A DNA stretch of 16,086 nucleotides from an uncultured Slackia sp. (GCA_900553775.1 USEZ01000026.1:1-16086), one strand, 5' to 3'. Shown: positions 7,763 through 14,180, counted from the first letter of the stretch. Numbers and translations are program-made. The notes: a model not told the origin generated them from the sequence alone.

Positions 7763-8254
7763 CTACACGTCCTCTTGCGCAAGACGTGCCTGCTCGGCGA
7801 TGCGGTCGCGCAGCACGTCGGCCTCTTCGAACGCGAGGCCGGGAATGACATGCTCGCCCGCCGCCGTTGCCACGGTGACGCTCGCCAGGCCGAACGCGCG
7901 CAGGATGGGGCCCTGCTTGGTGTCGGTGTTCTGCACGCGCACGAACGGAATCACCGCCCTGCTGCGCCACACGATGCCTTTAGCGATATCGAGCTCGTTT
8001 TCGCCCACCTCGTAGCGCCAACGTGCGTAGCGAATCGGCGGCAGGACGACCACCCACGCGAACAACGCGACCAACCAGGCGGCGGCCATGACGCCCGCGA
8101 CGATCCACGCCCAGCCCGCATCGGGCTCGACGAGAGCGGCAATGAGAAAGCCGATCACGCACACGATGAACGTCGCTGTGATCCAGAGCGCATCGCTGAT
8201 GCGCCATACGCTTTTCACCTTGGGATTCAATTGGTTCTGAGGTAAGGGACGCAT
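7763..8254 (-). CDS. YdbS-like membrane protein with one bacterial PH domain
   Basis: A 163-aa product from ATG 8254, fixed by AAAGGAG 7 nt upstream; the frame is open far upstream but without a comparable start. Two membrane segments lie at about 22-43 and 48-72 (ALWITATFIVCVIGFLIAAL; VMAAAWLVALFAWVVVLPP). The rest is a bPH2/DUF304 domain with YEVGENELDIAKGIVWRSRA and then IPFVRVQNTDTKQGPILRAF. Length and layout match YdbS. It is first of a two-gene operon, with the ydbT-like start 3 nt past its stop. The leader contains a terminator-like hairpin and the putative promoter a C9 tract, suggesting control of expression. Confidence 0.9.
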   Translation of the reverse strand: MRPLPQNQLNPKVKSVWRISDALWITATFIVCVIGFLIAALVEPDAGWAWIVAGVMAAAWLVALFAWVVVLPPIRYARWRYEVGENELDIAKGIVWRSRAVIPFVRVQNTDTKQGPILRAFGLASVTVATAAGEHVIPGLAFEEADVLRDRIAEQARLAQEDV

Positions 8255-8334
8255 GCAGGCGCTCCTTTCGCATTCGGGAAACGCGGCGCACACCGCCGCT
8301 CGACGAGCGTGCGGGCCTGAGGGGCATGGATGCG

Positions 8335-8353
8335 AAAAGGCCGTCGAACGGCC
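8335..8353 (-). terminator. Terminator-like hairpin in the ydbS leader
   Basis: The minus strand reads GGCCGT-TCG-ACGGCC followed by TTTTCGC: a perfect 6-bp stem with a 3-nt loop and four Ts. It lies between the putative promoter (8406-8437) and the ydbS start at 8254, with no minus-strand gene upstream to end, so an attenuator is possible. The T-run is short. Confidence 0.45.
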
Positions 8354-8405
8354 CCGACATCGCCTTTCCACCCGGCGCACGCGCTCGTCGCAAAGAAACA
8401 TGCAC

Positions 8406-8437
8406 AGTATACAGGGAGCACCCCCCCCCGAGCGCAA
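8406..8437 (-). promoter_or_regulatory. Putative ydbS promoter with a C9/G9 homopolymer in the spacer
   Basis: On the minus strand TTGCGC (8437-8432) and TATACT (8411-8406) are separated by 20 bp that include nine consecutive G residues (nine C on plus, 8421-8429). TATACT matches 5 of 6 of the -10 consensus. A 17-bp spacer would need three fewer G residues. Promoter assignment is by inspection only. Confidence 0.45.
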
Positions 8438-8594
8438 GGGGGCAACGGACGCGCGACCCATACCGGAATCAAGGCAACCATGAACGACGTCGGCAAAGAG
8501 CGCAGGAACAACGACGCGGGGCGAAGCGACAAGACGCCCCCCTTGCGCCCGAACGCCCGAAAGCGCGGGCAGAAAAGCGTATTCGGTGATGCGG

Positions 8595-8609
8595 GCAGCG
8601 TGCTGCACG
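8595..8609. repeat. 15-bp direct repeat, copy 1 (near small-ORF promoter)
   Basis: GCAGCGTGCTGCACG is identical to positions 8718-8732. Its first 12 bases are an inverted repeat, GCAGC-GT-GCTGC. It lies just upstream of the -10 box at 8629. The 12-mer core also occurs in reverse complement inside the hemolysin III gene (4380-4391), so part of the match may reflect common codons. Confidence 0.6.
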
Positions 8610-8628
8610 TACGCCGCGATAGCTCGGG

Positions 8629-8634
8629 TACAAT
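8629..8634 (+). promoter_or_regulatory. -10 box TACAAT for the 50-aa small ORF
   Basis: TACAAT is a near-consensus -10 box placed 62 nt before the small ORF. Transcription would start near 8641, leaving a 56-nt leader with a strong ribosome site. No good -35 is seen; direct repeat copy 1 covers part of that region. Confidence 0.5.
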
Positions 8635-8696
8635 GCCAGAAAGGCAGTGCTCGCCGAGCCTGCGGGGATGCTTGTTTCGAGAGAAAGGAGCATCCT

Positions 8697-8849
8697 ATGG
8701 AATTATTAACATGCCTTGCAGCGTGCTGCACGATCGTTTCGTTCGTAATCGATTGCGTTAGTAAATTCCGCCGCAGAACCAAGCGAGAAAACAAGATGGA
8801 GCCCAGGAAAGAGAGAAGCCGGGCGGGCACCCGGCTCTCAAAACACTGA
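8697..8849 (+). CDS. Small hydrophobic Cys-rich peptide, type I toxin-like, unrecognised family
   Basis: A 50-aa frame from ATG 8697 with AAAGGAG 6 nt upstream, the best ribosome site in this region. Residues 2-22 (ELLTCLAACCTIVSFVIDCV) form one membrane segment with four Cys residues; the rest is strongly basic (KFRRRTKRENK, then RKERSRAGTRLSKH). A short membrane helix with a charged tail is the plan of Fst/Ldr-type toxins of type I toxin-antitoxin systems and of some other small membrane peptides. Codon use differs from the neighbours: two TTA Leu codons plus ACA, GTA and AGT near the start. A possible antisense promoter faces it at 8919-8927. I do not recognise the family; that it is translated is likely from the ribosome site, its toxic role is inference. 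Confidence 0.6.
   Translation: MELLTCLAACCTIVSFVIDCVSKFRRRTKRENKMEPRKERSRAGTRLSKH
8718..8732. repeat. 15-bp direct repeat, copy 2 (inside small ORF)
   Basis: Identical to 8595-8609. This copy lies within the membrane-segment codons of the 50-aa ORF, 123 nt from the first. A site in both promoter and coding region could serve a repressor or RNA pairing, or be chance. Confidence 0.6.
8813..8839. other. Hairpin spanning the 3' end of the small ORF
   Basis: AGCCGGG (8817-8823) pairs with CCCGGCT (8830-8836), and GAG/CTC extends the stem past a one-base bulge. On the minus strand the pyrimidine run CTCTCTTTCC follows, a weak terminator for an antisense transcript. On plus there is no T-run. It overlaps the last codons of the ORF. 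Confidence 0.5.
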
Positions 8850-8918
8850 CAAGCATCACCCGTAGCTAACTCACCTCAGAAGTCTGTTAGACCAGGCGGG
8901 CGCTGCCTTGCATTTCGC

Positions 8919-8927
8919 ATTGTAGCA
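8919..8927 (-). promoter_or_regulatory. Extended -10 for a possible antisense RNA to the small ORF
   Basis: The minus strand reads TGCTACAAT, an extended -10 box. A transcript from about 8912 would run leftward toward the 3' end of the small ORF and reach the hairpin at 8813-8839, making about 100 nt. No minus-strand ORF follows it, so a regulatory RNA is the simplest product if the promoter is real. Confidence 0.4.
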
Positions 8928-8931
8928 CGCA

Positions 8932-8957
8932 GGCGTAGCACCCTACGACGCTACGCC
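8932..8957. repeat. 8-bp inverted repeat upstream of murE
   Basis: GGCGTAGC (8932-8939) and GCTACGCC (8950-8957) are perfect complements around a 10-nt loop. It may end the small-ORF transcript, though no T-run follows, or bind a regulator of murE. I found no good promoter for murE itself. Confidence 0.4.
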
Positions 8958-9004
8958 GCAGCTTCTCCATACCGACAGACGCCCGTCACGCAAAGGAAGG
9001 CCCT

Positions 9005-10522
9005 ATGAGCACCCTGCCGTCTCTCTCGCTGGAATACCTCGTCGCCCTGCTGAACGAAGCAGGATGCCCCGCACATCGCGAAGGCGCCGATGCGCAGATA
9101 AGCGGCATGACGGTTGACTCGCGCGAAGTTGCGCCGGGCCGCCTGTTCGTATGCAAAGGCGCGGGCTTCAAGCCCGCCTTTCTCGCATCGGCGCTTGAGG
9201 CGGGCGCGGCGGCGTATGTGTGCGACGAGGCCCTTGCCGAAACCCTGGCGGCGGCCGACGGCGGCGCGCCGCGCATCGTAGCCGCCGACGTGCGCCAGGC
9301 CATGGCGCTTATCGCAGCGGCCGCATACGGCAACCCCGACGAGCGCCTGAACGTCATCGGCATCACGGGCACGAAAGGCAAGTCCACCACCGTCTACATG
9401 CTGCGCTCCATTTTCACGGCCGCAGGCATCGACGCCTCCATCTTGGGATCGATCGAAACCGACGACGGCCTGGAGCGCTACGAAAGCCACAACACCACGC
9501 CCGAAGCACCCGAACTGTGGCGCCACCTGCACAATACCGAAGAAGCCGGGCGAGACACCATGGTGATGGAGGTTTCAAGCCACGGCCTGAAATACGACCG
9601 CGTGCTCGGGCTGCACCTTGGCACCGCGTGCTTCCTCAACATCGGGCGCGATCACATCTCCCCCGTCGAGCACGCCGATTTCGAAGACTACTTCTCTTCG
9701 AAGCTGCGCATTTTCGAACAATGCCGCACCGCCGTCGTCAACCTCGGCACCGACCACGTCGAGCGCGTGCTCGATGCCGCTCAGGCCGCCGAACGCGTGG
9801 TGACGTTCGGCATCGAAGACGGCGAAGAGGCAGGCGAACGGCAGGCCGACTACCGCGCACGCAACATCGTCGCCTCCGAGTGCGGAATCTCCTTCGACCT
9901 TGCAGCCGAAGGAAACACGCACGCCCTGACGCTCGGCATGGCGGGCGCGTTCAACGTGGCCAACGCCCTGGCCGCCATCGCCATGGCCCGCGTGGCGGGC
10001 GTGTCGTTCGAGGCCATCGCCGAGGGCCTCGCGCATGTGCGCGTGCCCGGACGCATGGAGCTTGTGGCCTCGGCCGACGGCAACACCGTCTGCATCGTGG
10101 ACTACGCCCACAACGAGCTGTCGTTCAAGACGCTGTTCTCTTCCGTTGCCCGCGAATACCCCGGTCGCAAAATCGTCGCCGTGTTCGGCGCGCCCGGCGG
10201 CAAAGCGGAGGAACGCCGCACGTGCCTTCCTCGCGTGGCGGGCCGCTATGCCGACCTGATCGTCTACACCGAAGAAGACCCCGCGCACGAACGCGTGGAA
10301 GACATCTGCGCCGAACTGGCCGCGAATACGCCCGAAGGCGTCGCGCATGAAGAGATATACGACCGCGAAGCCGCCGTGCGGCGCGCGTTCGAGGCGGCTC
10401 AAGGCGAGCCTTCCGTCGTGCTGCTTTTGGCGAAAGGCGATGAGACGACCCAGCATCGCGGCGACGAATATCCCGAGGTCAAAAGCGATTTGACGCTCGC
10501 GCGCGAGATATTGGAAGCGTAA
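9005..10522 (+). CDS. murE: MurE-type UDP-N-acetylmuramoyl-dipeptide amino-acid ligase
   Basis: A 505-aa cytoplasmic Mur ligase that adds the third residue of the peptidoglycan stem peptide using ATP. Start ATG 9005 follows AAAGGAAGG. Visible motifs: substrate-domain TVDSREVAPGRLFVC (36-50), P-loop GITGTKGKSTT (119-129), NTTPE (163-167), MEVSSHGL (188-195), the lysine expected to be carbamylated (K233 in SSKLRIF), DYAHNELS (366-373), FGAPGGKAEERR (394-405) and AKGDETTQ (476-483). The DNPR motif of diaminopimelate-adding enzymes is missing; the matching place reads TEEDPAHER (422-430), closer to the DPN/NPA variants of lysine-adding enzymes as I recall them. The third amino acid is therefore probably not meso-diaminopimelate. 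No other mur gene is beside it, unlike dcw clusters. Confidence 0.88.
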   Translation: MSTLPSLSLEYLVALLNEAGCPAHREGADAQISGMTVDSREVAPGRLFVCKGAGFKPAFLASALEAGAAAYVCDEALAETLAAADGGAPRIVAADVRQAMALIAAAAYGNPDERLNVIGITGTKGKSTTVYMLRSIFTAAGIDASILGSIETDDGLERYESHNTTPEAPELWRHLHNTEEAGRDTMVMEVSSHGLKYDRVLGLHLGTACFLNIGRDHISPVEHADFEDYFSSKLRIFEQCRTAVVNLGTDHVERVLDAAQAAERVVTFGIEDGEEAGERQADYRARNIVASECGISFDLAAEGNTHALTLGMAGAFNVANALAAIAMARVAGVSFEAIAEGLAHVRVPGRMELVASADGNTVCIVDYAHNELSFKTLFSSVAREYPGRKIVAVFGAPGGKAEERRTCLPRVAGRYADLIVYTEEDPAHERVEDICAELAANTPEGVAHEEIYDREAAVRRAFEAAQGEPSVVLLLAKGDETTQHRGDEYPEVKSDLTLAREILEA

Positions 10523-10540
10523 AGGAGCCGACGCGCCGGC

Positions 10541-10560
10541 GGCGGTCCGAAGGGGCCGCC
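10541..10560 (+). terminator. Possible hairpin terminator after murE, no T-run
   Basis: GGCGGTCC-GAAG-GGGCCGCC forms an 8-bp stem with one G-T pair, 19 nt past the murE stop. Lack of a T-run makes termination uncertain. Confidence 0.35.
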
Positions 10561-10566
10561 ATACGT

Positions 10567-10572
10567 TACAAT
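10567..10572 (+). promoter_or_regulatory. -10 box TACAAT for the 93-aa gene, with a leader hairpin
   Basis: TACAAT lies 66 nt before ATG 10639, so transcription would start near 10579. The leader then opens with a perfect 8-bp hairpin, TCCGCCGC (10583-10590) with GCGGCGGA (10601-10608). No -35 is recognisable. The gene thus seems to have its own promoter rather than depend on murE. Confidence 0.5.
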
Positions 10573-10638
10573 CGTCAACGCTTCCGCCGCGGTACGCCCT
10601 GCGGCGGATACATCATCACGCAATGCAAAGGAATACCG

Positions 10639-10920
10639 ATGCCCACCTATATCGCCCACTACAAATCGCCCAACGGAACCGCGCAGGTGTCGGGCGTGTT
10701 CGAGTTCGAAAGCAGCCATCGCGCGGGGTCGAAGCAAAACATGCACGACGCGCGCATGTGCATGCTGCAGGCATACGGCAACGAAGCCGTGGCCTGGCAG
10801 ATCGATTCGGTCGAATCGAAGAAGTCGGACGACGTGCGCTCGGACCATCAGATGCAGCTCGATTTCCGAGAGCCCGCCGAGCACAAGCCGAAAAAACGCA
10901 TCGTGCGCGGATTCAAATAG
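10639..10920 (+). CDS. 93-aa soluble protein of unknown function
   Basis: Starts at ATG 10639 with AAAGGA 6-7 nt upstream. No signal peptide or membrane segment is seen. The first ~60 residues look like a small folded alpha/beta domain (MPTYIAHYKSPNG, VSGVFEFESSHRAGSKQN, ARMCMLQAYGNEAVAWQIDS); the last ~30 are charged and probably disordered (EHKPKKRIVRGFK). Met is frequent around the middle. I do not recognise the family. The ribosome site, own promoter and typical codon use argue that it is real. It follows murE by 116 nt on the same strand. Confidence 0.75.
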   Translation: MPTYIAHYKSPNGTAQVSGVFEFESSHRAGSKQNMHDARMCMLQAYGNEAVAWQIDSVESKKSDDVRSDHQMQLDFREPAEHKPKKRIVRGFK

Positions 10921-11057
10921 AATCGGCCGACGCGGCGCACGGCACGACCGCCGGAGCAAACCCTCGGGCGCGTTGCACGGCAGCGCAGACGGCCGGGCAC
11001 GTTACACGGCGGCTTTGCAGAATTCGGTTCGATAGAACCCGCCCATGGCAAAAGGAA

Positions 11058-11106
11058 GAGCGGCTACTGCATACCGGGCTCCCATTGTCCGAGAAACCCG
11101 CCGCTC
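11058..11106 (-). terminator. Possible second minus-strand terminator, related to the asnB one
   Basis: Arms GAGCGGC and GCCGCTC enclose a loop that includes CGGG/CCCG pairing and CTCCCATT-GTCCGAGAAA, the latter shared with the asnB terminator apart from a 7-nt gap. On minus it is followed by TTCCTTTTGCC. There is no gene directly upstream to end except asnB readthrough. Confidence 0.35.
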
Positions 11107-11168
11107 ATGACGCATGATGCTCCATTGAAGCAGGCATAGGGAACGCAACAGCACGTCTTCAGGGCATT

Positions 11169-11297
11169 TTTTTTGCGGGTATGACGCAATTTCAGACCGA
11201 AAAAGGCCGCGGGCGCGGCGCGTGGAATGCGTTTCCCCAGGTCGCGAAATACACCAATGCGCAACCTGACGATATTGTGCGGCATACCCGCAAAAAA
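11169..11297. repeat. Inverted repeat with T/A-rich tips flanking about 99 nt
   Basis: TTTTTTGCGGGTATG (11169-11183) is the exact reverse complement of 11283-11297. The match continues imperfectly inward (ACGCAAT against ATTGTGCGG). The left tip lies in a run of eight Ts, the right in six As. The layout resembles terminal inverted repeats of a miniature element, or the stem of an RNA. No clear target duplication is seen. Confidence 0.7.
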
Positions 11298-11453
11298 CCG
11301 GCCGCAACCGCTTTTCTTGCAACAATGCTGCAACGCACAGGGCGGAAATACGAATGTGGACCGCGGCCGCATCGCCCCCGAACACACGAAAAACCTTATC
11401 GCGGCAATTCCGGGCTCGATGTCGTGCTTTACCCTAAGGTCGGTGCGCATAAG

Positions 11454-11491
11454 AAAAACCTCCCATTTCCCGATGTCCGAGAAATGGGAGG
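11454..11491 (-). terminator. Intrinsic terminator of asnB
   Basis: On the minus strand CCTCCCATTTC pairs perfectly with GAAATGGGAGG (11 bp, 11-nt loop) and is followed by TTTTTCTT. It lies about 50 nt past the asnB stop. Confidence 0.92.
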
Positions 11492-11540
11492 CAGTTCAGG
11501 TAAGTGCGTGGGCCTTCTCGATGCCTTTTGCGTCTGCCTC

Positions 11541-13397
11541 TTATGCAGCGGCCTGCTCGTCGACGAAGTAGCGCTTGTACCAGATCAGGAACGTAAGCGC
11601 CGTATAGATCTTGCGATGGTTGAGCGCGCGGCCCTCGAAATGCTCGTCGAGCATGGACATGAGCTTGCCCGTGTCGAAGAACTCCTCGGCCCACGGCGCG
11701 GTGAAATACTCTTTCACGTAGTCGTAGTATTTCTGCTCGCGCAGCCAGAATTTCAGCGGCACCGGGAAGCCCTTCTTGGGGCGCGTGGCCCATTCATCGG
11801 GCAAAATGCGGTTCGCGGCATGGCGCAGCACCTGCTTGTTGCCCTGATCGTTCACGCGGAAGCGCGCGGGGATATGCTGGGCGAACTCCATGACCTTCTT
11901 GTCGAGGAGCGGAACGCGCAGCTCGAGCGAATGGGCCATGCACATCTTGTCGGCCTTGAGCAGGATGTCCCCCGGCAGCCACATGTTCATATCCAAGTAT
12001 TGGCGCTTGGAAAGGTCGCAGAAATTCTGCACGCGGCCATACACCGGCGCACACAGCTCGAAAGCGTCGGGGCCCGCGGCGTATTCGGGCTTCACGATGT
12101 CGTCGATTTCGTCGCTGCGATAGATGAACGCCTGGCCCGTGAACCATTTCTCGGGCATTTCGGCGGCCTTCAGCAAGAAGTTACGGCCCTTGAAATACGA
12201 CTTGTTCTCGACGAACTTGCCCAGGCTGCGGCGGATGGAGCGCGGCACGATGCGCTTGAACGCGGCAAGCGAAGGCACGTCTTCGTAGTAGGCGTAGCCA
12301 GCGAACAGCTCGTCGGCGCCTTCGCCCGAAAGCACCACGGTAACCTGCTCGGAGGCAAGCTGCGCCAAGAACCACAGCGGAACGCTGGACAGATTGCTCT
12401 GCGGCTCGTCCATGTGATACTGGATTTCAGGCAGCGCGTCGAAGAACTCGTCGGCCGTCACCATCTTGCGGAAATTCTTGATGCCCAGCTTGTCGGACAG
12501 CTCGGCGGCGTAGTTCGTCTCGTTGAAATCCTGGTAGTCGAAACCGACCGAGAACGTGTTGTCGGGCATGAGGCAAGCGGCAATGTAGCTGGAATCGACG
12601 CCGCCCGACAAGAACGACCCCACCTTCACGTCGGCGATGCGATGGGCCGCAACGCTTTCGTGAACCACCTGGTCGCACTCCTCGACATAGGCGTCGAAGT
12701 CTTTGGAATTATCGTCGGAGAAATCGGCGTCCCAGTAGCGGCGCACATCCATCGTGCGTGTGGCCAGGTCGTACGTGAAGCAATGCGCGGCGGGCAGCTT
12801 GTACACGCCCGCGAAAAACGTCTCGTCGGTGGCAGGGAACTGCATAGTGAGATACGGGCGCAGCGCCTGCTTGTTCACGGCCTTCACGAAGCCCGGATGC
12901 TCGAGGAAGCTCTTGATCTCGGAGCCGTAAAGCAGATCGCCCTGGGCGGTGGTGCAGTAATAGAACGGCTTGATGCCGAAGATGTCGCGCGCGCCGAACA
13001 GGCGGTTTTTCTTCTTGTCCCAGATCACGAAGGCGTACATGCCGCGCAGGCGGTCGACGACCTGCTCGCCCCACTCTTCGTAGCCGTGCAAAAGCGATTC
13101 GGTGTCGGCGCCGCAATGGAACTCGTAGCCTTTGGCCTCAAGCTCGGAGCGCAGCTCCTGGAAATTGTAGATTTCGCCGTTGAACGTGATCACCACGCTG
13201 CCGTCGGCATTGCTCATGGGCTGCGAGCCCGCTTCGGTCAGATCGAGGATGGACAGGCGACGAAAGCCCATGGCAACGCTCTCGGCCAGAAACGTATCGC
13301 CCATGTCGGGCCCGCGATGGACGATGCGGTCCATCATAGCCTCAAGCACCTGCTGCCTGTTTTCGATGTCACCGGTGAATCCGACGAATCCGCACAT
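11541..13397 (-). CDS. asnB: Asparagine synthetase B, glutamine-hydrolysing
   Basis: A 618-aa cytoplasmic enzyme making asparagine from aspartate, glutamine and ATP. The N-terminal class II glutamine amidotransferase domain starts at the catalytic Cys2 (MCGFVGF) and has HRGPD (27-31), RLSILDLTEAGSQPM (47-61), NGEIYN (73-78) and GADTE (96-100). The synthetase domain has the PP-loop SGGVDSS (264-270) and later SGEGADELFAGY. Length and motifs are complete. ATG 13397 is preceded by GAAAGG 6 nt away. It is transcribed alone, with a GC-rich hairpin in the leader and a strong terminator. A related possibility, an Asn-synthase-like amidotransferase for surface-sugar or peptide modification, is less likely given the canonical motifs. 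Confidence 0.95.
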   Translation of the reverse strand: MCGFVGFTGDIENRQQVLEAMMDRIVHRGPDMGDTFLAESVAMGFRRLSILDLTEAGSQPMSNADGSVVITFNGEIYNFQELRSELEAKGYEFHCGADTESLLHGYEEWGEQVVDRLRGMYAFVIWDKKKNRLFGARDIFGIKPFYYCTTAQGDLLYGSEIKSFLEHPGFVKAVNKQALRPYLTMQFPATDETFFAGVYKLPAAHCFTYDLATRTMDVRRYWDADFSDDNSKDFDAYVEECDQVVHESVAAHRIADVKVGSFLSGGVDSSYIAACLMPDNTFSVGFDYQDFNETNYAAELSDKLGIKNFRKMVTADEFFDALPEIQYHMDEPQSNLSSVPLWFLAQLASEQVTVVLSGEGADELFAGYAYYEDVPSLAAFKRIVPRSIRRSLGKFVENKSYFKGRNFLLKAAEMPEKWFTGQAFIYRSDEIDDIVKPEYAAGPDAFELCAPVYGRVQNFCDLSKRQYLDMNMWLPGDILLKADKMCMAHSLELRVPLLDKKVMEFAQHIPARFRVNDQGNKQVLRHAANRILPDEWATRPKKGFPVPLKFWLREQKYYDYVKEYFTAPWAEEFFDTGKLMSMLDEHFEGRALNHRKIYTALTFLIWYKRYFVDEQAAA

Positions 13398-13423
13398 AAG
13401 GCACCTTTCGTATAAGGGATATA

Positions 13424-13472
13424 GGCCGCCGCCCGGCGGGCGCGGCCTCTGTATTCCAAAAATACGATTTTA
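13424..13472 (-). promoter_or_regulatory. asnB leader: -10 box and GC-rich hairpin
   Basis: The minus strand has TAAAAT (13472-13467), a 5/6 match to a -10 box, then a strong hairpin in the leader (13447-13424, outer stem GGCCGC with GCGGCC, inner CCC/GGG). No -35 is evident. The hairpin could affect leader stability or translation; no known riboswitch is recognised. Confidence 0.4.
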
Positions 13473-13511
13473 CCGCCTTCGCAAGCCGAACGATGAAATT
13501 ACGCCATTTCA

Positions 13512-14180
13512 CTATGCCTGCATGCGGCAAAAGCGCATCAGGAGCGCGGCCATCTGGGCGCGCGTCGAATCGTCCTGGGGCGCAAGCGTCATGGTTTCGC
13601 CGATGCCCTTGAAAAGCCCCTGGGCGACGCCCCACGACAGCGCATCCTGGGCGAACGCGCCGATATCGGACGCATCGCCGAATACGGACAAATCGGCACG
13701 CGATGAGGTGTCGAGGCCCTTATGGGACGCGAAGCGCATCAGGAACGTGGCAAGCTGCTCGCGCGTGACCTTGTCTTCGGGGCCGAAGAAGGTGCCCGCT
13801 TCGCCATAGCCGTGCGCGACGCCGGCCTCAGACGCCCATGCGACGGCCTTGGCATACCACGCATCCCGGTCGACGTCGGAGAACGAATCGAGGCCTTGCG
13901 GCTCGGGCTCGCCCGCCATGCGCCACAGCACCATGGCCGTCATCGCGCGCGTGGTGGTCGAGTCGGGCTCGAACGTCGAGGGCGACGTTCCCGTCATGAT
14001 TCCGTTCCACGCCACGTAGTCGACGGCCTCGTGATACCACTGCCCCGCCTCTATGTCGTCGAAAGCGGCGCCAGGGCATACGCCCTCGTGGTCGGGGCCG
14101 TCGACGGAAGGAGGCGCAACGGGGGCTTCGGGCGTTCCGGGCTCGGGAGCGGGCTCCGGGTCGGGGTTCGTCAGCCGCCG
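13512..14180 (-). pseudogene. Three SLH domains, C-terminal part cut off by frameshift
   Basis: This frame is open from the TAG at 14181-14183 to the stop at 13512, but has no ATG with a ribosome site at its start. It begins in a Pro/Glu-rich linker (PDPEPAPEPGTPEAP) and then encodes three SLH repeats: AAFDDIEAGQWYHEAVDYVA..., SFSDVDRDAWYAKAVAWASE... and VFGDASDIGAFAQDALSWGV..., each ending in a TRAQ/TREQ-like motif with LMRF or LWRM. SLH triplets bind secondary wall polymers and hold proteins on the cell surface. The linker continues the same PxPEP pattern as the end of the upstream frame, so both were one gene (13512-15892). A GTG at 14015 falls inside the first SLH repeat and is not a natural start. 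Confidence 0.85.

Larger units (their letters stand above)
8255..8594. other. Intergenic stretch: ydbS leader and promoter, otherwise nothing recognised
   Basis: No gene is supported here. The minus-strand frame open from 8830 simply runs on into ydbS and lacks a start with a ribosome site; the plus-strand frames have none either. The stretch carries the putative ydbS promoter, its leader hairpin and a GC-rich inverted repeat (GCGCAAGGGGG at 8432-8442, complement at 8538-8548) that may be chance. Confidence 0.5.
10921..11450. other. 530-nt intergenic region with repeats and hairpins, no credible gene
   Basis: Frames present (such as minus 11064-11450) lack ribosome sites and look random in composition. 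Structures seen: an imperfect 16-bp direct repeat (10966-10981 and 10995-11010, 14/16 identical); a hairpin with arms GAGCGGC/GCCGCTC (11058-11064, 11100-11106) that on minus is followed by TTCCTTTTGCC; a partial copy of the asnB terminator (11080-11097); and a long inverted repeat at 11169-11297. It may be a degraded insertion or hold an RNA gene. Confidence 0.5.

Noticed and set aside
5732..8245. Very long plus-strand ORF (837 aa) opposite the PH-domain genes
   Set aside because: It is rich in His, Arg and Gln, lacks a ribosome site and recognisable motifs, and lies antisense to two clear genes: a shadow of high-GC codon bias.
8432..8548. 11-bp inverted repeat GCGCAAGGGGG / CCCCCTTGCGC
   Set aside because: The arms are 95 nt apart and of low complexity in a GC-rich region, so a chance match is likely.
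8480..8761. Plus-strand frame from ATG 8480 as a small gene
   Set aside because: No ribosome site; it overlaps the promoter and leader of the better-supported 50-aa ORF.
11030..11043. GGTTCGATAGAACC looking like a tRNA T-arm
   Set aside because: It is just a 5-bp hairpin; no anticodon or acceptor stem lies around it.
11002..11450. Two overlapping minus-strand ORFs of about 127 aa downstream of asnB
   Set aside because: No ribosome site, no motif and random-looking composition; they lie beyond the asnB terminator and over the inverted repeat.
11181..13415. Plus-strand ORF of 744 aa opposite asnB
   Set aside because: Antisense to a textbook asnB with complete motifs; its composition is that of a shadow frame.
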